Shown piece by piece: positions 25,985 to 35,589 of a DNA stretch of 64,000 nucleotides. The first letter of the stretch is position 1; every line of letters starts with the position of its first letter. The stretch covers positions 1,749,844-1,813,843 of the forward strand of contig JAQFVV010006293.1 in assembly GCA_028023455.1 (NCBI GenBank), in the 5' to 3' direction. This DNA comes from Epiperipatus broadwayi. Lineage: Eukaryota; Onychophora; Udeonychophora; Euonychophora; Peripatidae. The position numbers and the translations under genes are program-made. The notes under the pieces are model-generated. The model saw nothing but the letters and a program-made list of their open reading frames with translations, was not told the origin of the DNA and made no database searches.

Positions 25985-26648
25985 GCTTTGGATCTGAGAG
26001 CACTGTGCCTAAATCTTAGGATCTAATGCAAATCTCCAGCAGCCATATTTATCTATTTAGTTAAGTAACCTCATTTGCTTATATAGTTATGTAGATCTGA
26101 ATCCAGTTCTGTATCTATACATTTTGGTGTTCTTGGTTTTTCAAAAAACCACCATCACTATCATCTTATGGGTAGAATTGATATAAAACTACTAAAACAT
26201 CACATGATCACCATTTCATATTCTTGAAGCTTGTTAAGAGTTTATTTTGCAAGCTCTATATGTAATGCTTATACAAGCTGTCAAAACAGTAGCAAACTCC
26301 ATACAGTAGTACTGCACAGTGCAAGTTTTAATAACCAATGGATGCAAGAAGGTTTGTGTATAAAATCCCTATTTAGTGGTTGTGTAAGCATAAGAAATGG
26401 TAATTAGGCGATGTTGGGGGGGGGGGTTAAACAATCCTGCCCATAGGATGATGATGACTGATTTTTGAAAAAGCAAAAACACCAAAATATGTAGATACTG
26501 AACCAGGTTCAGATCTATATAACTAGCTTGAATTGAAAACATTATTATGTTTTTGTCTTGGGCTCACAGCTTTATAAAAAAATAAATAGGTAAACAGTGA
26601 CTGCTTGATATTTGCATTAAAGTGCAATGCTCTCAGATCCAAGTCTCA

Positions 26649-26668
26649 CTGATGAAAACAAGTCAGAA
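26649..26668 (+). ncRNA. strongly decayed hammerhead-like core
   Basis: A CUGAUGA core preceded by UCUCA sits at the position in the foldback arm that corresponds to the motif at 25943-25984, followed about 10 nt later by a GAA. Stem II and the cleavage site are not recognisable. Counted only because it is the mirror copy of a better motif. Confidence 0.3.
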
Positions 26669-26839
26669 TATTGAATGAGCAGTAGATAGGGATTTTATGC
26701 ACAAACTTTCTTGCATCCATTAATTATTAATGCTGACACTACTGTATGGAGAGTTTACCACTGTTTTAACAGCGTGATGTTTTAGTGGTTTTATAACAAG
26801 AAATATATTGATAAGACAAGTAATGGGCATGTATAACAT

Positions 26840-27530
26840 TACTTTATATCTCTTCAGGAATACTACATCCACTTATATAAATGTATAACATAATTATTAA
26901 CAGAATCCTTATCACTATTTATAATAACTTATGCATTTATGCCTGGCATTAATAGTGTAATGAGTATATATGAAAATAATATATGTGCACACATCTCAGT
27001 TTCAACATTGATATAAATGAACTTCATGAACCAATTAATTCAGTATAGAGACCTCACAGTAATATGTATGAAAATGGAAATTATATATATTACAACTGTT
27101 CAGTTTAGTGACTAAACCATTTATCTGCTATTCTTGCAGTATCGATTGAAATCCAGTTGTATTTGAGTGTTGCACAAAATACAAGTTGTAATATGATGCA
27201 GTTGTCACTACTAATGAGAAAGCTGGATTACTCATTCAGATACTCTCTTTTATTTATTTTTTTGCCCAAGGTTTAAAAAATGAAATAAAGTAAAAAAAAA
27301 TTAGCTTCTGAAAAAGTAATTACTTTTTTACTTCAGCATTTCTTTTTTTCACATTTATCATCTCAATGTCTTTTGGTAATGAGCACCTTAAGGTTAAGTT
27401 ATAAGTTGCTTTTTTAAAAGATATTGTAAGAGCTCACTTTTAAAAATCATTATAACACAAGTATTTTGAATTGATTTTGTAGTATATCATTTAATATATT
27501 TGCTTGCCATACCCTATCCTGACGTTCAAA
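26840..27530. other. AT-rich sequence, no gene seen
   Basis: No open frame, TIR or repeat of note. It ends at the TTAA that starts the piggyBac element. Confidence 0.6.
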
Positions 27531-27875
27531 TTAATAACCCTTTGAAAACCAGGCGGCCATTGTTAATTTTTAGAAAAAATTACCCTAACTCTAATAATTT
27601 AGATATCTTGTGTTTGAATGTAATAAATATTAAAAAAACATGTTGTAAAAGCAAGGTCATATATGAAAGAATGTAATGAAGCTGTTAAAATAATCATTTC
27701 ATAAAGAAAAAGTTAAAAAAAATATTTATAATAGTTTTAAGAATGTTTATATTTACACTGATTCACAAATCCTAAATTTTGAAATTCAAATCATAAAATG
27801 ACACATTCATAAACAGCTTCATCACATTCGTCACAAAATTACAAAAAAAATGATGTATTGGATGTCTTACCTGAG

Positions 27876-27970
27876 GTAATTTTTCACTGAGAAAATTACT
27901 AAAACAGCGGACTTGCTGTGGTCCATTTTCATTCTAGAGCCAGATATGTTCAGTGTTGTAAATTATCTGT
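27876..27970 (-). other. exon-like segment flanked by splice-site consensus
   Basis: On the minus strand, CATATTGTTACAG precedes a ~95-nt GC-richer segment that ends ATTACCTCAG/GTAAGACATCC. The donor with its downstream bases (CTCAG/GTAAGACAT) is shared with the exon-like segment at 50514-50608. No long open frame. Possibly a non-coding exon within the piggyBac element. Confidence 0.35.
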
Positions 27971-28020
27971 AACAATATGAAAGGTTTTTAGTGGAGAAAA
28001 AAGTAACAGAACAATGTATT

Positions 28021-28056
<36 letters not shown>

Positions 28057-28135
28057 AAAAATAAAATGAAGAAAATAAACAATAAATAAATCAGTAAATA
28101 TAAAAAGATATTTATTAGCAATAAATACATATGTG

Positions 28136-28600
28136 GAAGAAAGGCTGAGTTCAAATACCTGGACCTGTAACACAGAGTGAATGGGTTGAGGAAGCCAGAA
28201 AGTCTGTAAAATGTCCAATATTACATGAGATTCCAGTTGTGTAGAATAAACTTGTATATAAATATATTTTTATTTGGCACAAAAGATATGAAGAAAGGCC
28301 GAGTTCAAATACCTGGCCCTATAACACAGAGTGGATGGGTTGAGGAAGCCAGAAAGTCTGCAAAATGTCCAATATTACATGAGATTTCAGTTGTGTAGAA
28401 TACTCTTGTATATAAATATATTTTTTATTTGGCACAAAAGATATTAAGAAAGGCCAAGTTCAAATACCTGGCCCTGTAACACAGAGTGGATGGGTTGAGG
28501 AAGCCAGAAAGTCTGCAAAATGTCCAATATTACATGAGATTGCAGCTGTGTAGAATAAACTTGTATATACATAAAGATACATTTGTTCCATCTAAAACTT
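28136..28600 (-). repeat. three tandem copies of a 154/155-bp unit with acceptor and polyA-like signals
   Basis: Units start at 28136, 28290 and 28445 and are over 90% alike. On the minus strand each contains a pyrimidine-rich stretch ending CTCTGTGTTACAG, then a short GC-richer segment (CCAGGTATTTGAACT..GCCTTTCTT) and, in two units, CAAATAAAAA just downstream. This resembles a repeated last exon with an AATAAA. The array lies downstream of the 163-bp donor-bearing array on the same strand. Confidence 0.75.
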
Positions 28601-29045
28601 CAAAAATCATGAGATTACAAAATTGTAACAAGAGTACAATTATACTATAACCATGCAATAAATGAACAATGATATAAATAAAATAATATATCTTACCTAT
28701 TGCAAAGTAGAAAGATGATTGAGTCAGGGTTAATGGTAAAAATGTATAGAGAAACATCTAATAAAAAAATCAAAAGAATACAAAATTGTAATAAAAGTAC
28801 AATGTCACTATAATCATGCGATAAATGAACAATCATATAAATAAAATCATATATCTTACCTATTGCAAAGTAGAAAGATGATTGAGTCAGGGTTAATGGT
28901 AAAAATGTATAGAGAAACATCTAATAAAAAAATCAAAAGAATACAAAATTGTAATAAAAGTACAATGTCACTATAATCATGCAGTAAATGAACAAGCATA
29001 TAAATAAAATCATATATCTTACCTATTGCAAAATAAAAAGATGAT
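28590..29045 (-). repeat. 163-bp tandem array carrying a repeated exon-like cassette
   Basis: Units recur at 163-bp spacing (the landmark 'atcttacctattgcaaa' at about 28690, 28853 and 29017). Read on the minus strand, full units carry a T-rich tract ending TTTTTTTATTAG, a 61-nt segment that begins with ATG and encodes MFLYTFLPLTLTQSSFYFAI, and CAATAG/GTAAGATA. That is a complete acceptor, mini-exon and donor. Two units are complete and the flanking ones are partial. The peptide is hydrophobic and signal-like but unrecognised. Confidence 0.75.
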
Positions 29046-29088
29046 TGAGTAAGGATGGGAGTGATGTGTTGTGACTGTGGATGTAGAT

Positions 29089-30905
29089 TTAGAGAGGAGC
29101 TTGAACTGCTCCACTGTTATGATAAATAGCAAAGCAGCCTCTCTCTCTCTGCACAATGGAATAGATCCACATGCAGCACAGACAAAGATTGTTGTGTGCC
29201 ATACTTTATTCCTCCAACAAACAACACATCTTCTTTTGCCTAGTGTCTTACCAGTGCACAGATCAGAAATGGTATGCTGGGCAGTAGATGTGACACTTCC
29301 ACTCACAGATGATGGTTTCAGCTTCCTGGAGGAGAAGTCACCAATAAGGCTCTTTGATAAAGCTATCCTATAATCCAGATGGGATTTAGGCCTCAGCTGT
29401 TTTTGTGCCATATATAAAGCATATAAAATATATGAATTAGTAATAGCTGTATCAAAGCAATGCCAGAATAAACGCATAGACCAACGCCTTGACTTCCTAT
29501 CCCAACCATACATAGAGCGCTTCTGGTTGGCTAAATCAATCCCACCCATGAACCTGTTGTATTTTTTTATTGCAATTGGACATGGATAAGTATGTTTTGA
29601 ACCATCTTTATGTCTTCTAATTACAGTAAAATCTCCAGATGGTGGATAAGCATTATTTAGCATAACAATTGGCTTCCTATCCATCCAAACTAGAAATTCA
29701 AGATCACTGTCCATAACAGAATAACAGTCTCCTCTATTCATCTGTTTATGATTTTTATATTTTTTGTGAATGCTATCTGGAGTACCCCTCCTATCAACTT
29801 TCTGTGTGCCACATATAAAGATTTTACTTGCAGATAGCTCTTTAGCTAATTCTGGGCTAATAAAATATCTGTCACAAAAAATTATGTGGTTCTGTTTTGC
29901 AAGACCTGGCAAAACAACAGAAAGTACTGCTTGGGTCCCCAGTTTCAGGCTAGCATTCGAAGTTGCACTTTTTTCCTGTGTACAACTCCATATGGTATAC
30001 ATATCCATTATGGCTGTCTGCACAAGCCCACCATCTGAAACCTCTCTTTATCAGTTTTGAGGAATCATACTGTTTCATGACATTACGACCCTTGAATTTG
30101 GTAATTGCCTCATCAACTGCTATTTCTTGGTGCATCTGATATGCAGCCTTGAAATTAACATTACAGTGATCTATGATAGGCCTGATTTTATAAATTCTAT
30201 CAAACTTATCATTATTAATTGGTGGCATGATTTTACTATCACTAAAATGCAAATTACCTAAAATTGACATAAATCAATTGCGGGTCATAACTTTAGCAAG
30301 TCCGGCCTGGTGCAAATATTCATCCGTAGACCAAATGAATTCAAACTTGGTCACGCGTGACACACTATTTGTTAGAATAATCATGCCAAAAATGCATCCA
30401 GTTCACGGGCGACAGATTACCCCAATTCTGAACTTTTTTCTATTCTACAGCATATTTATTTGTCTCAGCACATATAAATTCATATAACTTTCTATCGAAA
30501 TATATATAAAAAAATCACTAATTTCATACTCAAGGGTGACGGGAAAATTTAGCCCAGGAGACTTAGTGAATATTCCTACTGGCACACATGATCCTCCATT
30601 ATCCAGAATAGCATCAGAGTCTGGCCGAGACGAAGGCCCAGGCATCGGTCCAGTATCCATTCTGACATTCCTTACTGATGACTTCCTTTTTTTTGGCGCA
30701 GCTACTTCATCGTCTGAATTATCATCTGAATTATCAGAAAGATATCCACTAAATTATCATCTGAATTATCAGAAAGATATCCACTATCTGAAGTATCAAA
30801 AAGACATTCATCTGATGAGCTGCTAGACAAAGGCCCAGAATTGTAGACATCTTCGATAGGAAAATCAGAGTCTGAATCTGAAGTTGAATCTTCCGAAGAA
30901 ATCAT
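29089..30905 (-). pseudogene. piggyBac transposase, broken by frameshifts and a stop
   Basis: DDE/D transposase of the piggyBac family: cut-and-paste at TTAA in the nucleus. The start at 30905 opens the acidic Ser/Asp-rich N terminus (MISSEDSTSDSDSDFP). A 35-bp-period tandem duplication (30717-30785) shifts the frame. A Pro-rich linker follows (DTGPMPGPSSRP, about 30620-30660). The core contains WSTDEYLHQ and VMTRN, then a TGA where family members have Arg (NRF), then GNLHF. The three catalytic Asp lie in ADSHNGYV, FCDRYF and GGIDLANQ; all are present. A frameshift falls in a T6 run at 29969-29974. The C-terminal Cys-rich zinc-binding region (CVVC, CAAC, LC) is shifted inside a (CT)n/(GA)n run at about 29138-29150; in the other frame the expected CFAIYHN sequence follows and ends at a stop at 29089-29091. 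The open stretch 29019-30023 covers two Asp boxes. Confidence 0.9.
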
Positions 30906-31162
30906 TTTATTTTATTTACATATCTAAAAAGATCAAAAAATCAAAAAAAAAATTTTGAGTCCTCTTCACTAAAAATGTCATAAAAAATCAAAAAATTATC
31001 GCACAGAAAAAATTCTTACATTTTCACATTGCTGACAAAATGGTGCAAAGAAAGAAGTAAGTCCAGTATGTGTGACGTTTATGATTTTCATGCAAACTCA
31101 GCTCAAAATCGAAATTTCTAGAAAGTCGTACAAAAGTCGTTCTGGGGGTCAAAGGGTTTTAA

Positions 31163-33430
31163 GCTGGTTGAACCTTAGAATTTATTTCAGCACAAGATTT
31201 TTTATTTGTTTTTAAGTAGCCACTCCATAATCAACCTAACTAGCCATCCTGTGTTGGTTAATAAATGGACATCTAGCTATAATAGATAGAAAGTGAAGAT
31301 CTTAGATTAATTTGGGTTGATTAGAGAAAATGGTACCACCCTAATTATAAAGACAAAAATATGTTACATGATGTACTCATCACCATTGATATAAGAAAGT
31401 ACTGGGCCCATATTTAGATTTTTATCTGTAAAATGTGAAAAGAACTCACTAAAGTTTATAAAGTCATGCTAAATATTGGGATAATGGGGAAAAAATTATG
31501 GAATGAATATCAAATGAATTAAAATTTAATATTTGAACTGATTCTAAGCCACTACATGGTTGCTGAAAGCTGTGATAGTAATACATAAATGTTTTCAACA
31601 TGTATAAATACACATATGAAATTGTGATGTTTTACATATATATATACGTCTGTGATATAATTGATTTAAAAATTATACACTTTAAGACATCAAATAATTC
31701 AGCTATGAAATAGAAAAGTAGTAAACAAAGAGAAAACTCATATGTACATAGGTGTATATCAATTTACTTACATCTAGATGCATTCAATTGCTATTGCAAA
31801 AAAAATAAATAAAACGTACTATCCTTTATCATTCCTGGATTAAAATTTGATAATATTAATGAGATGCAAGGATACAATGTTTGTGTGATGTTTTTAAAGT
31901 TATACTAATTTCTGTTTACTGGAACATTTTTTCTACTAAAAGTCTTTATATAGACCAAATACTTTTTAATGGTATAGCACATTATTTTTTAATATTAGTG
32001 TCTATTAGGCACATTCCTCTTCCAAAGGGTTCATAATAGACTCATTGCTTTTTGATAATGAAATATCTTACTACTTAATTGAACTTTATTTTTGTTCTTA
32101 TCTTCCACCCATATATTTCTTGGTATTTCCATATACACTAATTGCTTATCATGTATTGTGGATGAAACTAGTATTTTTGAAAGAACAGGTAGTATTATCA
32201 GTATTTTCATTTATTTTTTTCATTATTTCACAAATTGATAGTTCATTCGTATTGAATATTCAGTGAACTTCAGCATATAATTTTTTTTTTTTTTCACAAC
32301 TAAATCACTTTCTTTAAGGTTTCTTTTAAGCTTGGTAGAAGTATTACCATCATCAATTTCATGTTTTTAGATCATTTTAAAGAAAATTGTCTAGTTCACA
32401 GCAACACGATAATGAAAAAAAAGTGTAAAGAAATAAAATAGTTGATATTATAGAAGAAGGTATAGTTCACATGGAAATAATTTTTTTCATTTAATATTTT
32501 TTGAAATCATGGATTACTGGATTACAATGGGTACAACAGTGCCACTATTGTAGAAGATTAATATGTGATAGATGGGGGCAGCAAAAACTTTAACATGCAT
32601 GTTTATATATATCATTTAGTATTAATTATTTGTTACAATTATTCTGATAAAAATAAATGCCATAATTTGATTTGTTTTGTTTTGTTTTTCTTATGTAGCT
32701 TGAAATTAAACATGAATCTAAATGTTGCTTGTATCTTTTTAATTACATTAGTTTAGAAAATTGATTGACTTTAACAAAATGTATACACTATATGAATTAT
32801 CTGCACACATGTGAAAGATTAAAATCTATCTTTCTTTATTATACAAGTTAATTTATGAAAAGCATGTGCAGCATCAAAACAATAAGCTTTATTAACTGGA
32901 AATTAACATATTTTTAATCATAAAATTTGAGTATAGAACATCTGTTATAGCTTTGGAAATTGTTCTTAGTGTAGTTGAATTTAAACAATATTAAGTAGAA
33001 GATAAGCAAAACATGTAGTTAAATTATAAATGTTAAAAATGGATCACATTTATTTACTTTAGCAAAACTTGAGTTATTTACTATGTTAGTTAATATTTGG
33101 GTTATAATAAAACCCTTTAATATTAAGCTAAAACTTTTATTTATGATATTTGCAGGTTTATTAAATTTATAACATTATAATTCATATTTCAAATCTTATT
33201 TGATATAACTGAAGACAAAAAAACAACTTGAAAGTGTTTATAAATTGTAATTCAAATTATTTGAATAAAATGATTAATCACATGTACACTTCAAAGACAT
33301 AAGAATTAAATATGTATATACATATATATTATTCATGATTACAAACAAAAAAAAAGATTGTACCAAATGGTTTATTACTTGGGAGGTCACATGACACTTA
33401 AGCACCAAGAGTGACTTTTTTTTTTTAATA
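31163..33430. other. AT-rich sequence, no supported gene
   Basis: Two frames (32045-32266, 32565-32756) are Phe/Leu/Ile-rich and motif-free, as expected by chance. A T run at about 32281-32294. Nothing else recognised. Confidence 0.55.
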
Positions 33431-33437
33431 TGTCAAA

Positions 33438-33508
33438 GCGTTGACCAGGAAACGAATCCAGGCCGGCTGCTTGGAAGGCAGCTATGCTAACCGCTAGGCC
33501 ACCAATGC
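33438..33508 (-). tRNA. tRNA-Gly(TCC)-like sequence, decayed (SINE head or retro-pseudogene)
   Basis: On the minus strand the 71-nt sequence follows tRNA-Gly: an A box TGGCCTAGCGG, an anticodon arm with a perfect GCTGC/GCAGC stem and loop CTTCCAA (anticodon TCC), and an acceptor stem with one mismatch at position 3. The T arm is damaged: the B box reads GATTCGTTTCC, position 58 is T instead of A, and the stem has a mismatch. There is no T-run terminator; instead an A-rich tail follows. GTCACCTTTG upstream and GTCACTCTTGG after the A tail resemble a target-site duplication. This points to a retroposed tRNA or SINE rather than a working gene. Confidence 0.7.
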
Positions 33509-33559
33509 TTGACAAAGGTGACAGAGTTGAATGCCCATTCATGGATCTTTGTTTCTTGA

Positions 33560-34981
33560 GTCCACCATTATCACTGTATTAAACCATGCACAGGACTATT
33601 AAAAATTATCTGTAATTTCTTATTTCATCTTTGGGTATTGTTGATCAGTTGAATGCAAGTAATCATGTGGATTACAAAATTTAAACTCATTGATTTTCAT
33701 CACATCTAATTTAGATATAACATTTTAAATTAAGCTAAGAATCAAAATAAGTTTACCTTCCTCATTATATTGCGTATTAAAAATTGTTTTTTTAAGCAAT
33801 AAAATGTAAAAAATTACTGCGTTAAAATACTTGCACAGTAATGTTTTTCTGATTTCCGAAAGATCAAAATTGGAGATGGGTGGGGTATGGATTTTGTACT
33901 ACATATTAATTGATTTCAATATCTTAATTATAGTCATCTAGATTCACTAAAACACTGTAGCATATAAAAAATGTTAGAATTATGTCTTTTCATGTTTTTA
34001 TTTTAATTTCTTTACTATTTCTATTGTAATTAAACAGTTAATCATAAAAAAAAATGTATTAAATTTCTTGAACAAAATTTCATTAATAACACAAATTTAA
34101 ATATGAATGGTATAGTGACAAATTATATGAAGCTTGTATTTATTATCAATTATGCCATAATGATTAAAATAAGCTAACACATACTGAGTTTGTATTAATC
34201 AAGATAGTATTTGTTCCATTCAAATCAGAATAATTTCATTAGCTTTCTAAAATTAAATTCCTGCAGCAAACTTATTTTTATAAGATAAAATAATTTTATA
34301 AAAATTCAGTATTTAATTAGAATAGGATATCAAATAAATGTATAATTTTATGTTGTGTTTTTTTTTAAACATTCTTCTAAACAAACAACTAAATATTTAT
34401 TAATTTTCTGACATAACAATGTTATGTTTTATATTTATTCAATGTGATATTTACATAATAAAAAGAATCATTTTTTATAAGCAATAAAACAAATAAAATT
34501 TTATCAATATTGTAGAAATTTTAAGGTAAATGACTTTATAAACTTATTTAGAGAAACATTTCTTTAATGACCAAAGAATTTGGAAGAAAATCAAAAGATA
34601 AGAATAGCAGTAATTCTTTAATATATTCTTTTTAAATAGTAGAAGTTGTATTAAATAGGAAAGTTTATTAATATATATATATATATTCATTAAGATAATT
34701 TAATTTTTTTATTATTATATATATGATCTGTTTAAAATTGCTAAATATTGTAAGAATGATTTCAATTAGATTATCTATATATGATTTGAGAATAAATATA
34801 TATAGATGTAAACAAATAAATATGGGATTATTTTCATGTAATAACATATGTTACTATCAACAGTCTTTAAACTAAATAATTTGCTCTAATAGTCCACAAT
34901 AATTTTTAAAGTGCTTTTATTAAACTTAAGATTTGTTATTTGTGTCAAATCTTGTAAATGATTTTTAATCTATTTCTTACT
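33560..34981. other. AT-rich sequence, no gene seen
   Basis: (TA)n tracts at about 34671-34686 and 34717-34724 and A/T homopolymers only. Confidence 0.6.
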
Positions 34982-34987
34982 GAATGG

Positions 34988-35583
34988 ATAGTGCTCTTTT
35001 AGTATGCAATCTCCGCCATTTTGAATTTCAAAAACATTGTCCGACACATCTAAGCAATAAAAAAGTACACAAAAATGCAAAAGATTTAGAACTTGGGTCA
35101 CGTGATGCGGAAAAACCCTCCAAAATGTCTTGCAGTAAAAAAAAAAAAGGCCAAAAGCATGAAAAATTTAGAACTCTGATCACATGACTACAATATCAAT
35201 AAAAAGCAACACATATAAATCTGAAAATTTTACAAAACAGATATGAGATCACATAATATAAAAAAAAAGCCAAATAAATCGCATAATAAAAAAAGAAAGT
35301 CAAATAGATTGCATAATAAAAAAGAAAGTCAAATAGATTGCATAATAAAAAAGAAAGCCAAATACATCGCATAGTAAAAAAAAAGCCAAAACATAAAAAA
35401 ATTGGAAATCTGGTCAAGCAAAATCTTACAAAATAGATATGAGATCGCATAATAATAAATAAAAAAACCAAAATGTGAAAAATTTATAACTTGTAAGCCT
35501 CATTTTTGTAAACATATAAAAAGATCGATCGAAGGTATATATATATAAAAGTCAAACTAAAACTTATTCACTAAAAGAGCACC
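34988..35583. mobile_element. 0.6-kb non-autonomous TIR element with GAATGG duplication
   Basis: The left end reads ATAGTGCTCTTTTAGT and the right end, reverse-complemented, GGTGCTCTTTTAGT. Each is abutted outward by GAATGG (34982-34987 and 35584-35589), a plausible 6-8 bp target duplication. The middle (about 35255-35400) has a ~33-bp tandem repeat built on 'gcataataaaaaagaaagt' and 'caaatagatt'. A 67-codon frame overlaps it but has no motif. hAT-type is possible from the duplication length; the family is not certain. Confidence 0.6.
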
Positions 35584-35589
35584 GAATGG

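Larger units (their letters stand above)
25756..26805. mobile_element. large composite foldback with hammerhead-like motifs
   Basis: Blocks occur in both orientations. One holds 'ggatgcaagaaggtttatg' (25890 and 26340 on +, about 26690-26760 on -). One holds 'ggatctgagagca' (25990 on +, about 26625-26640 on -). One holds 'gatctgaatccagttc' with 'ttttggtgtt' and 'catcatcttatggg' (26090-26170 on +, about 26440-26520 on -). One holds 'actaaaacatcac' (26190 on +, about 26775 on -). The order on the left is C-C-D-A-B-C; the right, reverse-complemented, is B-C-D-A. A G run (about 26417-26426) lies at the centre. Hammerhead-like cores are embedded in both arms. Confidence 0.65.
27531..31162 (-). mobile_element. 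piggyBac transposon, 3.6 kb, decayed
   Basis: The element is bounded by TTAA at 27531-27534 and at 31159-31162. The left terminus reads TAACCCTTTGAAAACCAGG inward, and the right terminus reverse-complemented reads AACCCTTTGACCCCCAGAAC; both share AACCCTTTGA. CCCTTTG ends beside TTAA are the signature of piggyBac. The transposase lies on the minus strand with its start near the right end (30905) and its C terminus at about 29089. The 1.5 kb between the C terminus and the left end contains two tandem arrays, an unusually long 3' part for this family. The transposase carries at least four lesions, so the copy is dead. Confidence 0.85.

Noticed and set aside
33438-33508. Functional tRNA-Gly gene
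   Set aside because: T-arm mismatch, loss of A58, altered B box and absence of a T-run terminator.
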